From an uncultured Paracoccaceae bacterium (GTDB lineage: Bacteria > Pseudomonadota > Alphaproteobacteria > Rhodobacterales > Rhodobacteraceae): 64,000 nucleotides of DNA. The DNA lies in contig CANMKB010000005.1 of the NCBI GenBank assembly GCA_947498415.1, forward strand, positions 186,001-250,000, read 5' to 3'. The notes beneath the pieces were generated by a model. That model saw only the letters and a program-made list of their open reading frames with translations, made no database searches and was not told where the DNA came from. The position numbers were made by a program, and so were the translations under genes. Shown here piece after piece: positions 26,832 through 35,956 of the stretch (positions within the stretch are counted from its first letter, which is position 1; each line of letters starts with the position of its first letter).

Positions 26832-27221
26832 CTACGCGTTTTTCGACAAATCTTTTAAGATCGGGCAGTCTGGGCGATCGTCACCGGTACAGGTCTCCAC
26901 AAGATGCCCAAGCGTGTCTTGCATGGCCTGAAGTTGCGCGATTTTACTTTGGATGTTCTTCAGATGTGTCTGAGCAATGGATTTCACATCCGCGCTTGCG
27001 CGATCTCTGTCTTGATACAACGCCAATAAATCACGGCAATCTTCGATCGAAAATCCAAGTGTTCTTGCGCGTGCAAGAAAGCGAAGGCTGTGCAGGTGCG
27101 TGTCGTCAAACACGCGATAACCATTGGCGCTGCGTTTGGGTTGGACCAGGCCGATTTCTTCGTAATACCGAATGGTTTTGACAGGGAGGCCTGATGCCTT
27201 TGCCACGTCTCCGATGTTCAT
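26832..27221 (-). CDS. cueR: Cu(I)-responsive MerR-family regulator CueR
   Basis: A 129-residue MerR-type activator. The winged-helix start MNIGDVAKASGLPVKTIRYYEEIGLVQPKRSANGYR (read in two pieces) is followed by a long dimerisation helix. The metal site is the Cys111-x7-Cys119 pair in CTGDDRPDCPIL, the spacing that selects Cu+/Ag+ in CueR. The frame opens at 27284, but AAAGGA precedes the ATG at 27221, which overlaps the copA stop (ATGA). So copA and cueR form one operon that CueR would itself activate through the promoter at 29698-29728. Confidence 0.92.
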   Translation of the reverse strand: MNIGDVAKASGLPVKTIRYYEEIGLVQPKRSANGYRVFDDTHLHSLRFLARARTLGFSIEDCRDLLALYQDRDRASADVKSIAQTHLKNIQSKIAQLQAMQDTLGHLVETCTGDDRPDCPILKDLSKNA

Positions 27222-29659
27222 GTAATCGCATCCTTTCCCGTGCCTCGAATACGCTTTAGCCGAAGCGCGTTTCCAACGACGCAAATAGAGCTAAGCGACA
27301 TCGCTGCAGCCGCTAAAACCGGCGAAAGCTGCCATCCAAAAGCTGGATAAAACACGCCTGCCGCAACAGGGATTAAAACAATATTATATCCAAACGCCCA
27401 GCCGAGGTTTTGTTTGATATTACGCATAGTTGCGTTCGCGCAGGTCAGTGCATCAAGCACAGCCCCAAGATTTTGAGACATTAAGACAACGTCTGCCGCC
27501 TCGGCCGCAATATCCGCGCCGGTTCCAATTGCTATGCCAACATCAGCGATCGCAAGGGCAGGGGCGTCATTGATACCATCTCCGACAAAGGCGACTGCCC
27601 CGTATTGGTCCCGAATAGATTTGACATGCTGCGCTTTTTGTTCTGGCAGTACACCTGAAAAATATGCGCTTATCTTCAGTTCATGCGCTACATGTTCTAC
27701 GGCCTTTGAATGATCACCACTGAGTATGATAGTGCGCTTGCCCATCTGCGTGAGTGCGGCAATTGTTTTTGGTACGTCTGGTTTGATGGTATCAGAAAGG
27801 CCGATGCAGGCGAGGATGTGTTTCTGATTTGCGAGAAACACCAAAGAATACCCTTTGTCTGAAAACACCTCGGCACTCGCAGCCAAAGGACTAAGGTCGA
27901 TGTTCTGATTATTCATCAGCGTGGCCGACCCAATCCAATAAGTCTGATCACCCATTTTGGCTGACATGCCGAGGCCAGCCAACGTATCGACATCCGTCAC
28001 ATTTTGATCTGTTGAAATACCCTTGCTTTGTGCTGCGCGTTGCACGGCAAGTAAGAGCGGGTGGCTGGACGGCACGGCAGCCAGCAGGCGGAGCGTGTCT
28101 TGTTCGGTTATCTGCGATGTGGTGGCGACAGAGGCAACGTTAGGTTGGCCCAGCGTCAACGTTCCAGTTTTATCAAAAACCACGGTTTGCACCTCTGACA
28201 CCGTTTGCAAAGCACTTCCGTGTTTGAATAAAACGCCCAGTTCTGCGGCGCGACCTGTGCCCACCATGATCGACATCGGTGTTGCAAGCCCCATCGCGCA
28301 TGGGCAGGCAATGATCAATACAGAGACGCCCGCGACGAGTGCTGCACTTCCCGCCTGTGTCCCCGCCAAAAGAAACCATGCAATCGCGCTTAGACCGGAA
28401 ATCGCCAATACCACCGGCACAAACCGTGCGACAACGCGGTCTGCCAAGTTTTGGATCGGAAGTTTGCCTGCTTGTGCCTGTTCAACAAACGACACGATCC
28501 GGGCGAGAACGGTATCTGCACCGATGTGTGAGGCGCGAAATTCGAGTGCACCCGCGCCATTCACGGTGCCGCCGATCACCTTGTCGCCTTTGACTTTTTC
28601 AACGGGCAGGGCCTCGCCGGTCACAAGCGCTTCTTCGATCTGGCTTGTGCCTTGGTGAACAATGCCGTCAACGGCAATACGATCGCCTGCACGAGCGAGC
28701 AGAATGTCACCCACCTCGATTTCGCTAATGGGAATGGTCGTTGTTACGCCATTTTTCAATCGTAAAGCTGTTTCGGGTAGACGCTGGAACAACGATTGAA
28801 TCGCGGATCGTGCTGTCTGTTTTGAGCGGCTTTCGATCCAGCGCCCAATCAAAATCAGCGCAATGATTACGGCGGCAGCTTCGAAATAGATATTTCGGGA
28901 TTGTGACGGTAAAAGCGCGGGCCAGAGCAGTGCAAAGCTTGAATATCCCCAAGCTGACAACGCTCCCAAGGCCACAAGACTGTTCATTTCTGGCTGTGCC
29001 TTGGCCAGCCGCGTAAGGCCAGTGGTCAATAGGTGGCGTCCTGGGAACGCCAAGGTTGCCGTCGCAAGAATGAATTGAAACCAATGCAATGTGGTTTGAC
29101 CAAACCAATGCATCAATTGCTGATGAAGCCACGGAAACAGGTGCCCTCCCATCTCGGTGATAAACACCGGCGCAGCCAAAAACGTAGCCCAGACCGCGCG
29201 TTGCTTTGCGACAGAAAGCGAGCGATCTGCTGGGGGTCGATCTTGCGCCTCTGTTGACGATGCACCGTAGCCTGCCTGCGAAAGGATGGTTATGATCGAA
29301 GGCGCTGTGACCTGGCCAGCAATGACGTCTACTCTGAGCATATTGTCGGCAATACTAAAGCTATGACTGATGACACCATCGACCTTGGACAAGGCAGAGT
29401 CGATACGCGCTACACAGCTTGCGCAATGCGCACCCGTTACATGAAATTTGAAACCCTGCGTCGCAGCCGGGTAACCAGCATCTTTCAGCGCGTCTATGAT
29501 CTCTGGCAGATTTAGTGCATCGCCATGAATATCTGCCTGTTTGGTCGCCAAATTGACCTGAACCAAGCTGACATTTGATAGATTGGAAACCGCGGATTCA
29601 GCCCGCGCGACGCAGGAGGCACAATTCAGCCCTGTCAATTCCAATGATACGCTTGGCAT
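27218..29659 (-). CDS. copA: Cu(+)-exporting P-type ATPase
   Basis: CopA pumps Cu+ (or Ag+) from cytoplasm to periplasm at the cost of ATP. The 813-residue protein has two N-terminal heavy-metal domains with CxxC sites (GLNCASCVAR, Cys13/Cys16, and GAHCASCVAR near 77-80), eight TM helices, the P1B-1 ion-site motif CPC in IIACPCAMGLATP, the actuator TGEALPV, the phosphorylated Asp in VFDKTGTLTLG and the hinge VGDGINDAPAL. It is preceded by a textbook CueR promoter and followed by cueR. Confidence 0.96.
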   Translation of the reverse strand: MPSVSLELTGLNCASCVARAESAVSNLSNVSLVQVNLATKQADIHGDALNLPEIIDALKDAGYPAATQGFKFHVTGAHCASCVARIDSALSKVDGVISHSFSIADNMLRVDVIAGQVTAPSIITILSQAGYGASSTEAQDRPPADRSLSVAKQRAVWATFLAAPVFITEMGGHLFPWLHQQLMHWFGQTTLHWFQFILATATLAFPGRHLLTTGLTRLAKAQPEMNSLVALGALSAWGYSSFALLWPALLPSQSRNIYFEAAAVIIALILIGRWIESRSKQTARSAIQSLFQRLPETALRLKNGVTTTIPISEIEVGDILLARAGDRIAVDGIVHQGTSQIEEALVTGEALPVEKVKGDKVIGGTVNGAGALEFRASHIGADTVLARIVSFVEQAQAGKLPIQNLADRVVARFVPVVLAISGLSAIAWFLLAGTQAGSAALVAGVSVLIIACPCAMGLATPMSIMVGTGRAAELGVLFKHGSALQTVSEVQTVVFDKTGTLTLGQPNVASVATTSQITEQDTLRLLAAVPSSHPLLLAVQRAAQSKGISTDQNVTDVDTLAGLGMSAKMGDQTYWIGSATLMNNQNIDLSPLAASAEVFSDKGYSLVFLANQKHILACIGLSDTIKPDVPKTIAALTQMGKRTIILSGDHSKAVEHVAHELKISAYFSGVLPEQKAQHVKSIRDQYGAVAFVGDGINDAPALAIADVGIAIGTGADIAAEAADVVLMSQNLGAVLDALTCANATMRNIKQNLGWAFGYNIVLIPVAAGVFYPAFGWQLSPVLAAAAMSLSSICVVGNALRLKRIRGTGKDAIT

Positions 29660-29697
29660 AACGGCCCTTCTGCTAACCGATGAGTGACTCGTCGTAG

Positions 29698-29728
29698 CAT
29701 TTAGGGCCTCCAGTCACTGGAGGGTCAA
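29698..29728 (-). promoter_or_regulatory. CueR-type promoter/operator of copA-cueR
   Basis: On the minus strand TTGACC (29723-29728) and TAAATG (29698-29703) are 19 bases apart, the over-long spacing typical of MerR-activated promoters. The spacer holds a perfect 17-bp dyad CCTCCAGT-G-ACTGGAGG (29707-29723). The start codon of copA is about 40 bases downstream. The -35 box overlaps the stop codon of the upstream kinase gene (29725-29727). Confidence 0.88.
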
Positions 29729-32292
29729 GCGTCTTGTGTGATAGAAACTTCGTTTGCCTGTTGCGCCCAGCTGTTGATAAACGTCGCAAGAATTTGGTCC
29801 GAAGCCTGCCAAACACTTTGCGTGGCTTGGCTTAATTCAGATCTTTGATGCGCAGTAAGCTGAGTGATTTGGGGCTCTACCTTACTAAGGTGGCGATGTA
29901 GACGGCATAACCCCAATACGGCAGCAGCTCCGCAGATGTTGTGTACATCTTGTTTGGCGTTCTCTGCTGTCACCGTAGGGTCGCCTAGGTCTCTTATGAC
30001 AAGTTCGATCTGATCTCTAAGCTGCTGGTGGTGCCGCTTGGTCCGTTCAACTCCAATGTTTTCAATTACATCGGTGATGATGTCCTCACGCAAGAGCAAG
30101 TCATGCACGGTAGATGGCCCCGTTTGCTCGTATGTTGAAGGCTGGGTTTGGATGGAATTTGCAACCGCAAAGGCCAGCGCCTGTGTGCTGATAGGCTTTG
30201 TCAAAACATCCTGAATGCCGACGGCCTTGATTTGAGTGAGTTCGGCTTCGAGCACCTGCGCTGTCAAAGCAACGATGGGGGATGTGCAAGAGCGGCCTCT
30301 GCCTTGTCGAATGTGCTCTGCTGCGGTCACCCCGTCCATACCGGGCATGGAAATATCCATCAAGATTAGATCAAATTTGGTTGCGTAAGCTTTGCTCACA
30401 CCCGAGGCACCGTCATCGGCAAGCGTAACATCGTGCCCGATGTTATTCAGCATTTCGCCCGTGATCATACGATTGATCGGATTATCTTCGACGAGCAAAA
30501 TGGAATATCTTTCGTCAGGGGCTGCTTTACCCAAGCTGCGATTTTCATCTTTGGATGGAACGCTGGTGCGTTGTAGCGGGATCCGGAACCAAAAGAGGCT
30601 CCCCTCTTCCAACAGGCTTTCCGCACCAATTTCGCCCCCCATCGATGCAACCAGACGCCGCGTGATGCTAAGGCCCAGACCGGTGCCCTGTTGATGGCGG
30701 CCGTAGGTGGTGTCGATGGCGAAAAAATCTTCAAAAATCTGGTCTAATTCACCGTCTGCAATGCCGATCCCGGTGTCGATGACCCGAAATTCGATCATAT
30801 CCTCTTGGCCAAAATGATCGACCTCGACAATGATCTGGCCGTTCTTGGTGAACTTAACCGCATTACCAATCAGGTTGAGGAGGGCCTGTTGTAGCTTGCG
30901 AGGCTCTCCACCCGTATATTGAGGAACGGATTTCGAAATTGAGGCAGACAACGTATTGCCTGTGCGCATCGCGTTGGCACTTTGGCTATCGACCAATTCG
31001 CGAATGAGGGCATGAAGGTCAAATTCTTCTCGGGGAGACGAGGGCAGTTTGGCATCTAGCCGTGAAATATCCAAAACATCGTTCACATGGCGCATCAAAA
31101 CGTTGCCAGACGTATCCATCGCATCTAGCAAGCCACGTTGTTTTGGCGATAGCTGCGTGGTCTTTAGCAATTCGGCAGCGCCGAGGATCCCGTTTAAAGG
31201 GGTTCGAATTTCGTGGCTCATGACGGCCAGTAGATTGGCCTTCGCTTTTTCACCAGCCTGCGCCGTGTCACGTGCCCGAAGCAATGCAGCCTCTGTATTT
31301 TGTTGATCAGAAATGTCACGGATGCAGGCAATATACACATCGTTATCATCAGAAAGCTGCGGCTTGGCGATCGCGACTTCTGCTGGGAAAGTCGTGCCAT
31401 CCAATCGGCATCCCTCGGTTCGGATGCGTCCCTGTGCCACTAGCCCTGAAACCGCAGGGCTGACAAAAGGCTCTCCGGTCGCGCTTCGCAATAAATCAGT
31501 CATATGCGGACGCGAGGCAGAGGCAAGCGCTTTGCCGAAAATTTCGACTGCGGCGGTGTTGAATTCTAATATCTGATTAGATTGGTTAAAGACCAGAATA
31601 CCATCCAAAGACGTGGTCACCATGGCCTCAAGATGCGCCTTAGAGCGCCGATTGGTTTCCATTGCCTGACGGAGATGGCGGTTGAGCCTGCGCAAGACCA
31701 CAACAAGTGCCACAAGCCCCAAGATCAACAAGGCCATTGCAAACAGCAGTTGAAGCACCAAGCGTTTCATGTCGGCCCGTCGTGTTTCTGCTGCGGTTGC
31801 TGAGATTGAAAGGCCTGACAAAGCAAGCCACCGCGCGGATCGTTCAATCTCGCTTGCTTCATTCAGCATGTCTGGAATTTGGCTGACCAACAGGCGGTCA
31901 GGTGCATCAACTCTTGCAAGCGATTGGTCTAAGAATCCTTTGATCAGATTTAAGTGAGCGGCAAATTCACCCTTGTCACGATAAGGCGCATAGGCATCAC
32001 CATCTTCAATCGAGTGAATTCGACTATAAAAAACGTCATATCTTTTACGCACTTCTTCTAGATCAGCGCGATCTTCAACTACGTGTTTCATCGCGTTGCA
32101 GAGCTGTAGAAAATCAACTTCGGCCTGTGACAATGTCCATTGGACATTGTCTTGCTGGGCCGCGGAAAGGCCTTCGATCTGTTGAATGACACCTCGCGCA
32201 CGCACGGCGATTTGCGTCAGGGCTAACGCGAGCAATGCAATAATCACGCCCGTTCGTAGATTGTAAAATGTAAGCATACGCGTTTGACTCAT
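29725..32292 (-). CDS. hybrid sensor histidine kinase with PAS, receiver and Hpt domains
   Basis: An 855-residue inner-membrane phosphorelay kinase. In order: TM near 12-32 (VIIALLALALTQIAVRA), a helical periplasmic sensor to about 165, TM near 180-200 (LLFAMALLILGLVALVVVL), a PAS domain (DGILVFNQSNQILEFNTAAVEIFG), HisKA with the phospho-His in AVMSHEIRTPLNGILGA, HATPase (N box NLIGNAVKFT, G boxes DTGIGI and GTGLGLSI), a receiver with Asp in FDLILMDISMPGMDG, and a C-terminal Hpt-like helix bundle with His in QDVHNICGAAAVLG. It starts 25 bp after the sulfite-oxidase-fold gene and is probably translated from the same mRNA; the divergent LuxR-type regulator is the likely output. The input is unknown. 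Confidence 0.92.
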   Translation of the reverse strand: MSQTRMLTFYNLRTGVIIALLALALTQIAVRARGVIQQIEGLSAAQQDNVQWTLSQAEVDFLQLCNAMKHVVEDRADLEEVRKRYDVFYSRIHSIEDGDAYAPYRDKGEFAAHLNLIKGFLDQSLARVDAPDRLLVSQIPDMLNEASEIERSARWLALSGLSISATAAETRRADMKRLVLQLLFAMALLILGLVALVVVLRRLNRHLRQAMETNRRSKAHLEAMVTTSLDGILVFNQSNQILEFNTAAVEIFGKALASASRPHMTDLLRSATGEPFVSPAVSGLVAQGRIRTEGCRLDGTTFPAEVAIAKPQLSDDNDVYIACIRDISDQQNTEAALLRARDTAQAGEKAKANLLAVMSHEIRTPLNGILGAAELLKTTQLSPKQRGLLDAMDTSGNVLMRHVNDVLDISRLDAKLPSSPREEFDLHALIRELVDSQSANAMRTGNTLSASISKSVPQYTGGEPRKLQQALLNLIGNAVKFTKNGQIIVEVDHFGQEDMIEFRVIDTGIGIADGELDQIFEDFFAIDTTYGRHQQGTGLGLSITRRLVASMGGEIGAESLLEEGSLFWFRIPLQRTSVPSKDENRSLGKAAPDERYSILLVEDNPINRMITGEMLNNIGHDVTLADDGASGVSKAYATKFDLILMDISMPGMDGVTAAEHIRQGRGRSCTSPIVALTAQVLEAELTQIKAVGIQDVLTKPISTQALAFAVANSIQTQPSTYEQTGPSTVHDLLLREDIITDVIENIGVERTKRHHQQLRDQIELVIRDLGDPTVTAENAKQDVHNICGAAAVLGLCRLHRHLSKVEPQITQLTAHQRSELSQATQSVWQASDQILATFINSWAQQANEVSITQDA

Positions 32293-32317
32293 CCCCTAGC
32301 CACGGCGGTAGGCTACT

Positions 32318-32827
32318 TTAGGGTATGATTTCGATGTGGTCCAGTTGCCAAATGCTGCGGGCATAAACCGCCTCGGCTTGGTATTTCACATCTGCATCAA
32401 AAGGATAAATGATCCAAAGCGGTCCTTTTTCGCGAACTGTCATGGGAGCGTCGTTGCGAAGGTATGCAACGATCGGTCCATTCTCGACAGCATCTGAAAG
32501 TGGTATGGTCACATGATAATCGTTGATCGCGCTTGCTTTTAGGTGGCTGCCTTGCATTTCAAGTGTATTGACCAAGGTGAACAAAGACACGCCTGTGAAT
32601 TTCTGAGGCCCCTCTGTCCAGATCGTGGTCGTCGTAAATTCTTCCATTGGAAGGGATTTCAACATCTCTAGATCAAACTGAACGGATGAATCTGGCGATA
32701 TGCTTTGGCTTAATCCGTCAATTGTAAGCACAATGTTACCGGTTCGCTTTGGCAAGGAGTCTGCGTTCGCAACGCTTCCAAAGGTTAAAATACCAAGCAT
32801 CGCCGAAGCGCGTAGGATATAATTCAT
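32318..32827 (-). CDS. exported sulfite-oxidase-fold (molybdopterin-binding-like) protein
   Basis: A 169-residue protein with a signal peptide (ILRASAMLGILTFGSVANA) and a small domain of the kind annotated as molybdopterin-dependent oxidoreductase: VLTIDG, FDLEMLKSLPMEEFTTTTIW, KFTGVSLFTLV, HVTIPLSDA, PIVAYLRND, KGPLWIIYPFD. It is much shorter than true sulfite oxidases and I see no conserved Cys for Mo ligation; the mature part has no Cys at all. It therefore more likely senses or binds a ligand than catalyses. It precedes the hybrid kinase by 25 bp on the same strand, which points to a shared job in periplasmic sensing. Confidence 0.72.
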   Translation of the reverse strand: MNYILRASAMLGILTFGSVANADSLPKRTGNIVLTIDGLSQSISPDSSVQFDLEMLKSLPMEEFTTTTIWTEGPQKFTGVSLFTLVNTLEMQGSHLKASAINDYHVTIPLSDAVENGPIVAYLRNDAPMTVREKGPLWIIYPFDADVKYQAEAVYARSIWQLDHIEIIP

Positions 32828-33061
32828 GGCAGTCTCACTGATCTAAAATTAACATTTATAGCTGTTTGATCTCACATTGATCTATTGATGTTTGACTAGG
32901 TGAACGTATAAAGCACCTTAGATTTCGCGAATTACTTTTGCCTAAGCAACGTTGACGTTGGGGGCGCTTTCGCTGAAACCAAGGTACGAGTGTTGCTTTT
33001 TTACTTATTCTAATATCTGAATGCGAACGGCTTGTGTCGCCGCTCAAAGGTAAAACAACAC

Positions 33062-33670
33062 ATGCGCATATTGATTGCAGACGACCATGATCTGGTGCGT
33101 GAGACCTTATCTGCCTATCTTCAGAACGAAGGTGGTGCAGTAGTCGAAACCACCAGCAGCCTAGACAAGGCACTTGAAATTGCCAATTCAAGTGAAAGAT
33201 TTGATCTTGTCTTGCTTGATTACGACATGCCCGGGATGTTTGGCTTAGAGGGATTGCAAAGCGCAATCGAAGCCAAAGTGGCAGGGGGTGTCGCGCTCAT
33301 TTCCGGCAATGCCACTCAGGCGGTTGCGCAAGAGGCGATCGAACGCGGGGCCATCGGATTTCTGCCAAAAACAATGACCGCGCAAAGCTTGGTCCACGCG
33401 GTTCGTTTTATGGTGGCGGGCGAAGTGTTTTTCCCGGTCACCCACATGAGCGCCTATGCCGAAGACAATCCGTTGGCCAAACAACTGAGTACGCGCGAAG
33501 CTGAGGTGCTTAATGGGTTGTGCCGCGGCCAATCTAACAAAGAAATCGCACGAGAGCTGGGTCTCCAGGAAGTAACCATCAAGCTTCATGTTCGCACGTT
33601 GTGCCGGAAATTAGATGCCAAGAACCGCACGCAAGCGGCGATGATCGCAAAAGAAGCGCGGCTCTTCTGA
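33062..33670 (+). CDS. LuxR/NarL-family response regulator
   Basis: A 202-residue two-domain regulator. The receiver starts MRILIADDHDLVRETL with the acidic pair, the phospho-acceptor is Asp53 in FDLVLLDYDMPGM, Thr/Ser and Lys of the active site follow (ALISGNA and FLPKTM). The C-terminal HTH reads LSTREAEVLNGLCRGQSNKEIARELGL then VTIKLHVRTLCRKLDAKNRTQA (split here), typical of NarL/FixJ DNA-binding domains. The frame opens at 33032, but the receiver begins at ATG 33062. It is divergent from the sulfite-oxidase-fold/kinase pair and is the probable partner of that kinase. Confidence 0.93.
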   Translation: MRILIADDHDLVRETLSAYLQNEGGAVVETTSSLDKALEIANSSERFDLVLLDYDMPGMFGLEGLQSAIEAKVAGGVALISGNATQAVAQEAIERGAIGFLPKTMTAQSLVHAVRFMVAGEVFFPVTHMSAYAEDNPLAKQLSTREAEVLNGLCRGQSNKEIARELGLQEVTIKLHVRTLCRKLDAKNRTQAAMIAKEARLF

Positions 33671-33768
33671 CACGTTTTCCGGTAATTCTGCTGGCTGCTT
33701 GCAACTTGTCATTCCATTTAGAACATAACGCCCTATAAGGTCGCGTCAAAAGGGACCTTGAGGCGATT

Positions 33769-34689
33769 ATGAAATTCCCATCTATTCTAAAAACCCTCGC
33801 AATTGTCTGCGGGATTGCAACTGTTTCAGCGACATCTGTAGCGGCAGAGCAAGTTGGCTATGGCCGATTGATCGTGAATGACTTTTTAGGAGATGGGCAT
33901 GACCGCTGGCGTAGCGGATCTATCGCTGCGAGCCATGTTTATGGTGCGCCGTGGCAGGGGGCATTGCCGTCAAGCCCTTGGGAAAACTACGAACTTCGCA
34001 TCTTGGGGCAGGTCATCGCGCCTGCAAACCTGCGCAGCCCAACGGCTGGCGATCGCCCATATGCAGCAGCGCTTTCGTTGGGTTTGCACACACATTTCCA
34101 GCGCAACGCGATTGAATATTCCATGGGCGGCGACGTAACTGTCGTTGGGCCTCAGAATGGGATTTCTGACTTTCAGTCTTGGTTGCATGACCGTTTTGGC
34201 ATCGAGGGTCCGTCTGATGCGGTTCTATCATCTCAAGTTGGCAACGAAATTGCATTCACAGGTGTTCTCGAGGCCGGTCGCGTTTTTGCACTTGGTGCCA
34301 AAGCCGAAGCACGCCCATTTATCGAAGCGCGGGCAGGGGATGAAACCCTGTTGCGGGCGGGTGTCGATCTGACGTTTGGCACATCAGGCCCACAAGATTT
34401 GTGGGTGCGTGACCCAATCTCTGGCCATCGCTATCGCACAATGGCCCGCCAGGATCGCGGTGTTTCCTTTCTTCTTGGGGCAGATGTGGCCTATGTCGAC
34501 AGTTCGATCTTTTTGCCGGCTTCAAGTGGTGTAACTGTGGAAGACACGCGTTCACGCGTTCGCGCGGGCATTCATTGGCAAGGTAAACGCCATAGTGTTT
34601 TCTATGGGGCATCATGGCTTAGCCCAGAATTCGTAGGTCAAGACAGCGGTCAGGTTGTGGGTGCTTTACGCATCAACTTTGACTTTTAA
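33769..34689 (+). CDS. LpxR-like lipid A deacylase / outer-membrane beta-barrel protein
   Basis: A 306-residue exported protein with a signal peptide ending ATSVAAEQ. The mature start GRLIVNDFLGDGHDRWRSGS, the DRPYAAALSLG stretch and the alternating polar/hydrophobic strands ending in INFDF (C-terminal Phe, as in outer-membrane proteins) fit the LpxR (DUF2219) family. LpxR of Salmonella removes the 3'-acyloxyacyl group of lipid A; the N-D and D-R-W-x-S-G motifs at the start correspond to its conserved N-terminal strand. Activity here is inferred. It follows the response regulator by 98 bp on the same strand and may belong to its regulon. Confidence 0.78.
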   Translation: MKFPSILKTLAIVCGIATVSATSVAAEQVGYGRLIVNDFLGDGHDRWRSGSIAASHVYGAPWQGALPSSPWENYELRILGQVIAPANLRSPTAGDRPYAAALSLGLHTHFQRNAIEYSMGGDVTVVGPQNGISDFQSWLHDRFGIEGPSDAVLSSQVGNEIAFTGVLEAGRVFALGAKAEARPFIEARAGDETLLRAGVDLTFGTSGPQDLWVRDPISGHRYRTMARQDRGVSFLLGADVAYVDSSIFLPASSGVTVEDTRSRVRAGIHWQGKRHSVFYGASWLSPEFVGQDSGQVVGALRINFDF

Positions 34690-34787
34690 ACTACTTGTAT
34701 CAAATCGAGATTCATTAACACTTTCCCAATCGAATCACTTCGTGTTACCGTCACCTTAATAAAAACGATGAGGCAGGACACAGGCAT

Positions 34788-35849
34788 ATGGGAGCGGGCT
34801 TTCTAGGCACGTTCGTCATCTCCTGGTCGCAAACACAAATCGATGGGTTAGGGGCCGCCCCCAAAAGCGCGATAGCACAAGGCGCGGTGTGGTCCTGGCA
34901 AGGCGATGCAGTCCGTGTAGACGGGCCAACAGATGTATTGCGACTAGAGCGCGGTGAAGGCGAACAAATGCTACGGCGGCGGGCAGCACGTAAAGTGCGC
35001 AGGCTCATCGGCGCAGCAATGGCGCATACAACAGAACTCGAAAAGATTGAGGTACCCGATGATGTGCGGGACGGCAGCTTTGTGGTGTCTGATGGGCAGC
35101 AAAGTTATACGGTTACGATGATCGAAGTTGATGGCGGTGCGCCGCTGTTGATGTTTGTTGATGCCATTCCACCTGCTCAGACCGATCTTTGGGTTGTGCA
35201 TCACACTTTGAATGCGTTGGTCGAAGATCCGCTTGATCCAGAAATCGCGCGGGTGATCTGTTTTACGCCCGGAACTTTGATTGATACCCCCCGTGGCCCA
35301 CGCCCAATCGAGCAATTGCGCGAAGGCGAATTGGTGCAGACCAAAGACAATGGGGCGCAAGAAATTCAGTGGATCGGCTCACGCCGGATGACGGGCGCAC
35401 GCCTATTTGCACTGCCAAAGCTGCGCCCGATCCGGATCAAACCTGGTGCGCTGGGTAAAGACTGGCCAGAGCGTGAATTAATTGTTTCTCCAGAACACCG
35501 TGTACTTGTCCGTGGCGAGGTCGCGCGAGCGCTCTTTAATACACCAGAGGTCCTTGTCACAGCACGGCAATTGGAAAACGGCCATAGCGTTGGGGTCGAT
35601 TACCGCCAGCGCGAAGTCACCTACACTCACCTCCTTTTGCCAAAACATGAAGTGATTTTTGCCAATGGGGTGGAAACAGAAAGCTTCCATCCAGCCGATG
35701 CAACCTTGTCGTCCTTGGACGAGGAAGATCGTACGCGCCTTTTGCAGGTCAACCCCAGTTTTGCGTCTCAACCGTTTAGCTATGGCGATCATGCGCGTCG
35801 CCAACTGACCGCATCAGAAGCCGCGATTTTACGGCACGAAGCGGCCTAA
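34788..35849 (+). CDS. Hint-domain (Hedgehog/intein-type) protein
   Basis: A 353-residue protein with an unassigned N-terminal 150 residues and a C-terminal Hint domain. The Hint start is Cys158 in RVICFTPGTLIDTPRGPRPI, followed by LREGELVQTKDNGAQEIQW and the HxxH-like block SPEHRVLVRG, then TYTHLLLPKHEVIFANGVETESFHP. Hint_2 proteins of this type are common in the Roseobacter group, often at the end of large secreted proteins. The usual C-terminal splice Asn/Cys partner is not seen, so self-processing, if any, would be N-terminal cleavage. No signal peptide is evident. AGGACA precedes the ATG. Confidence 0.85.
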   Translation: MGAGFLGTFVISWSQTQIDGLGAAPKSAIAQGAVWSWQGDAVRVDGPTDVLRLERGEGEQMLRRRAARKVRRLIGAAMAHTTELEKIEVPDDVRDGSFVVSDGQQSYTVTMIEVDGGAPLLMFVDAIPPAQTDLWVVHHTLNALVEDPLDPEIARVICFTPGTLIDTPRGPRPIEQLREGELVQTKDNGAQEIQWIGSRRMTGARLFALPKLRPIRIKPGALGKDWPERELIVSPEHRVLVRGEVARALFNTPEVLVTARQLENGHSVGVDYRQREVTYTHLLLPKHEVIFANGVETESFHPADATLSSLDEEDRTRLLQVNPSFASQPFSYGDHARRQLTASEAAILRHEAA

Positions 35850-35871
35850 CTCAGACAGCGCTGCAAAGCGC

Positions 35872-35918
35872 CGGATTTCCCAACATTCCCCTTCTCCTCC
35901 GCAGGGTTGGGAAATCCG
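35872..35918 (+). terminator. long perfect stem after the Hint gene, likely terminator
   Basis: A 13-bp perfect inverted repeat CGGATTTCCCAAC (35872-35884) / GTTGGGAAATCCG (35906-35918) with a C/T-rich 21-base loop lies 22 bases past the Hint stop. There is no long T-run after it, only CATTTCGCC, so it may be a weaker or factor-assisted stop. Confidence 0.55.
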
Positions 35919-35928
35919 CATTTCGCCG

Positions 35929-35956
35929 TTGACTCCCCCTTCAACACGCTTATAAG
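35929..35956 (+). promoter_or_regulatory. probable sigma-70 promoter of rpsD
   Basis: TTGACT (35929-35934), a 16-base spacer and TATAAG (35951-35956) form a good housekeeping promoter about 120 bases before rpsD. Confidence 0.65.

Noticed and set aside
28023..28658. 211-codon plus-strand frame inside copA
   Set aside because: It is antisense to a certain P-type ATPase and shows no protein family.
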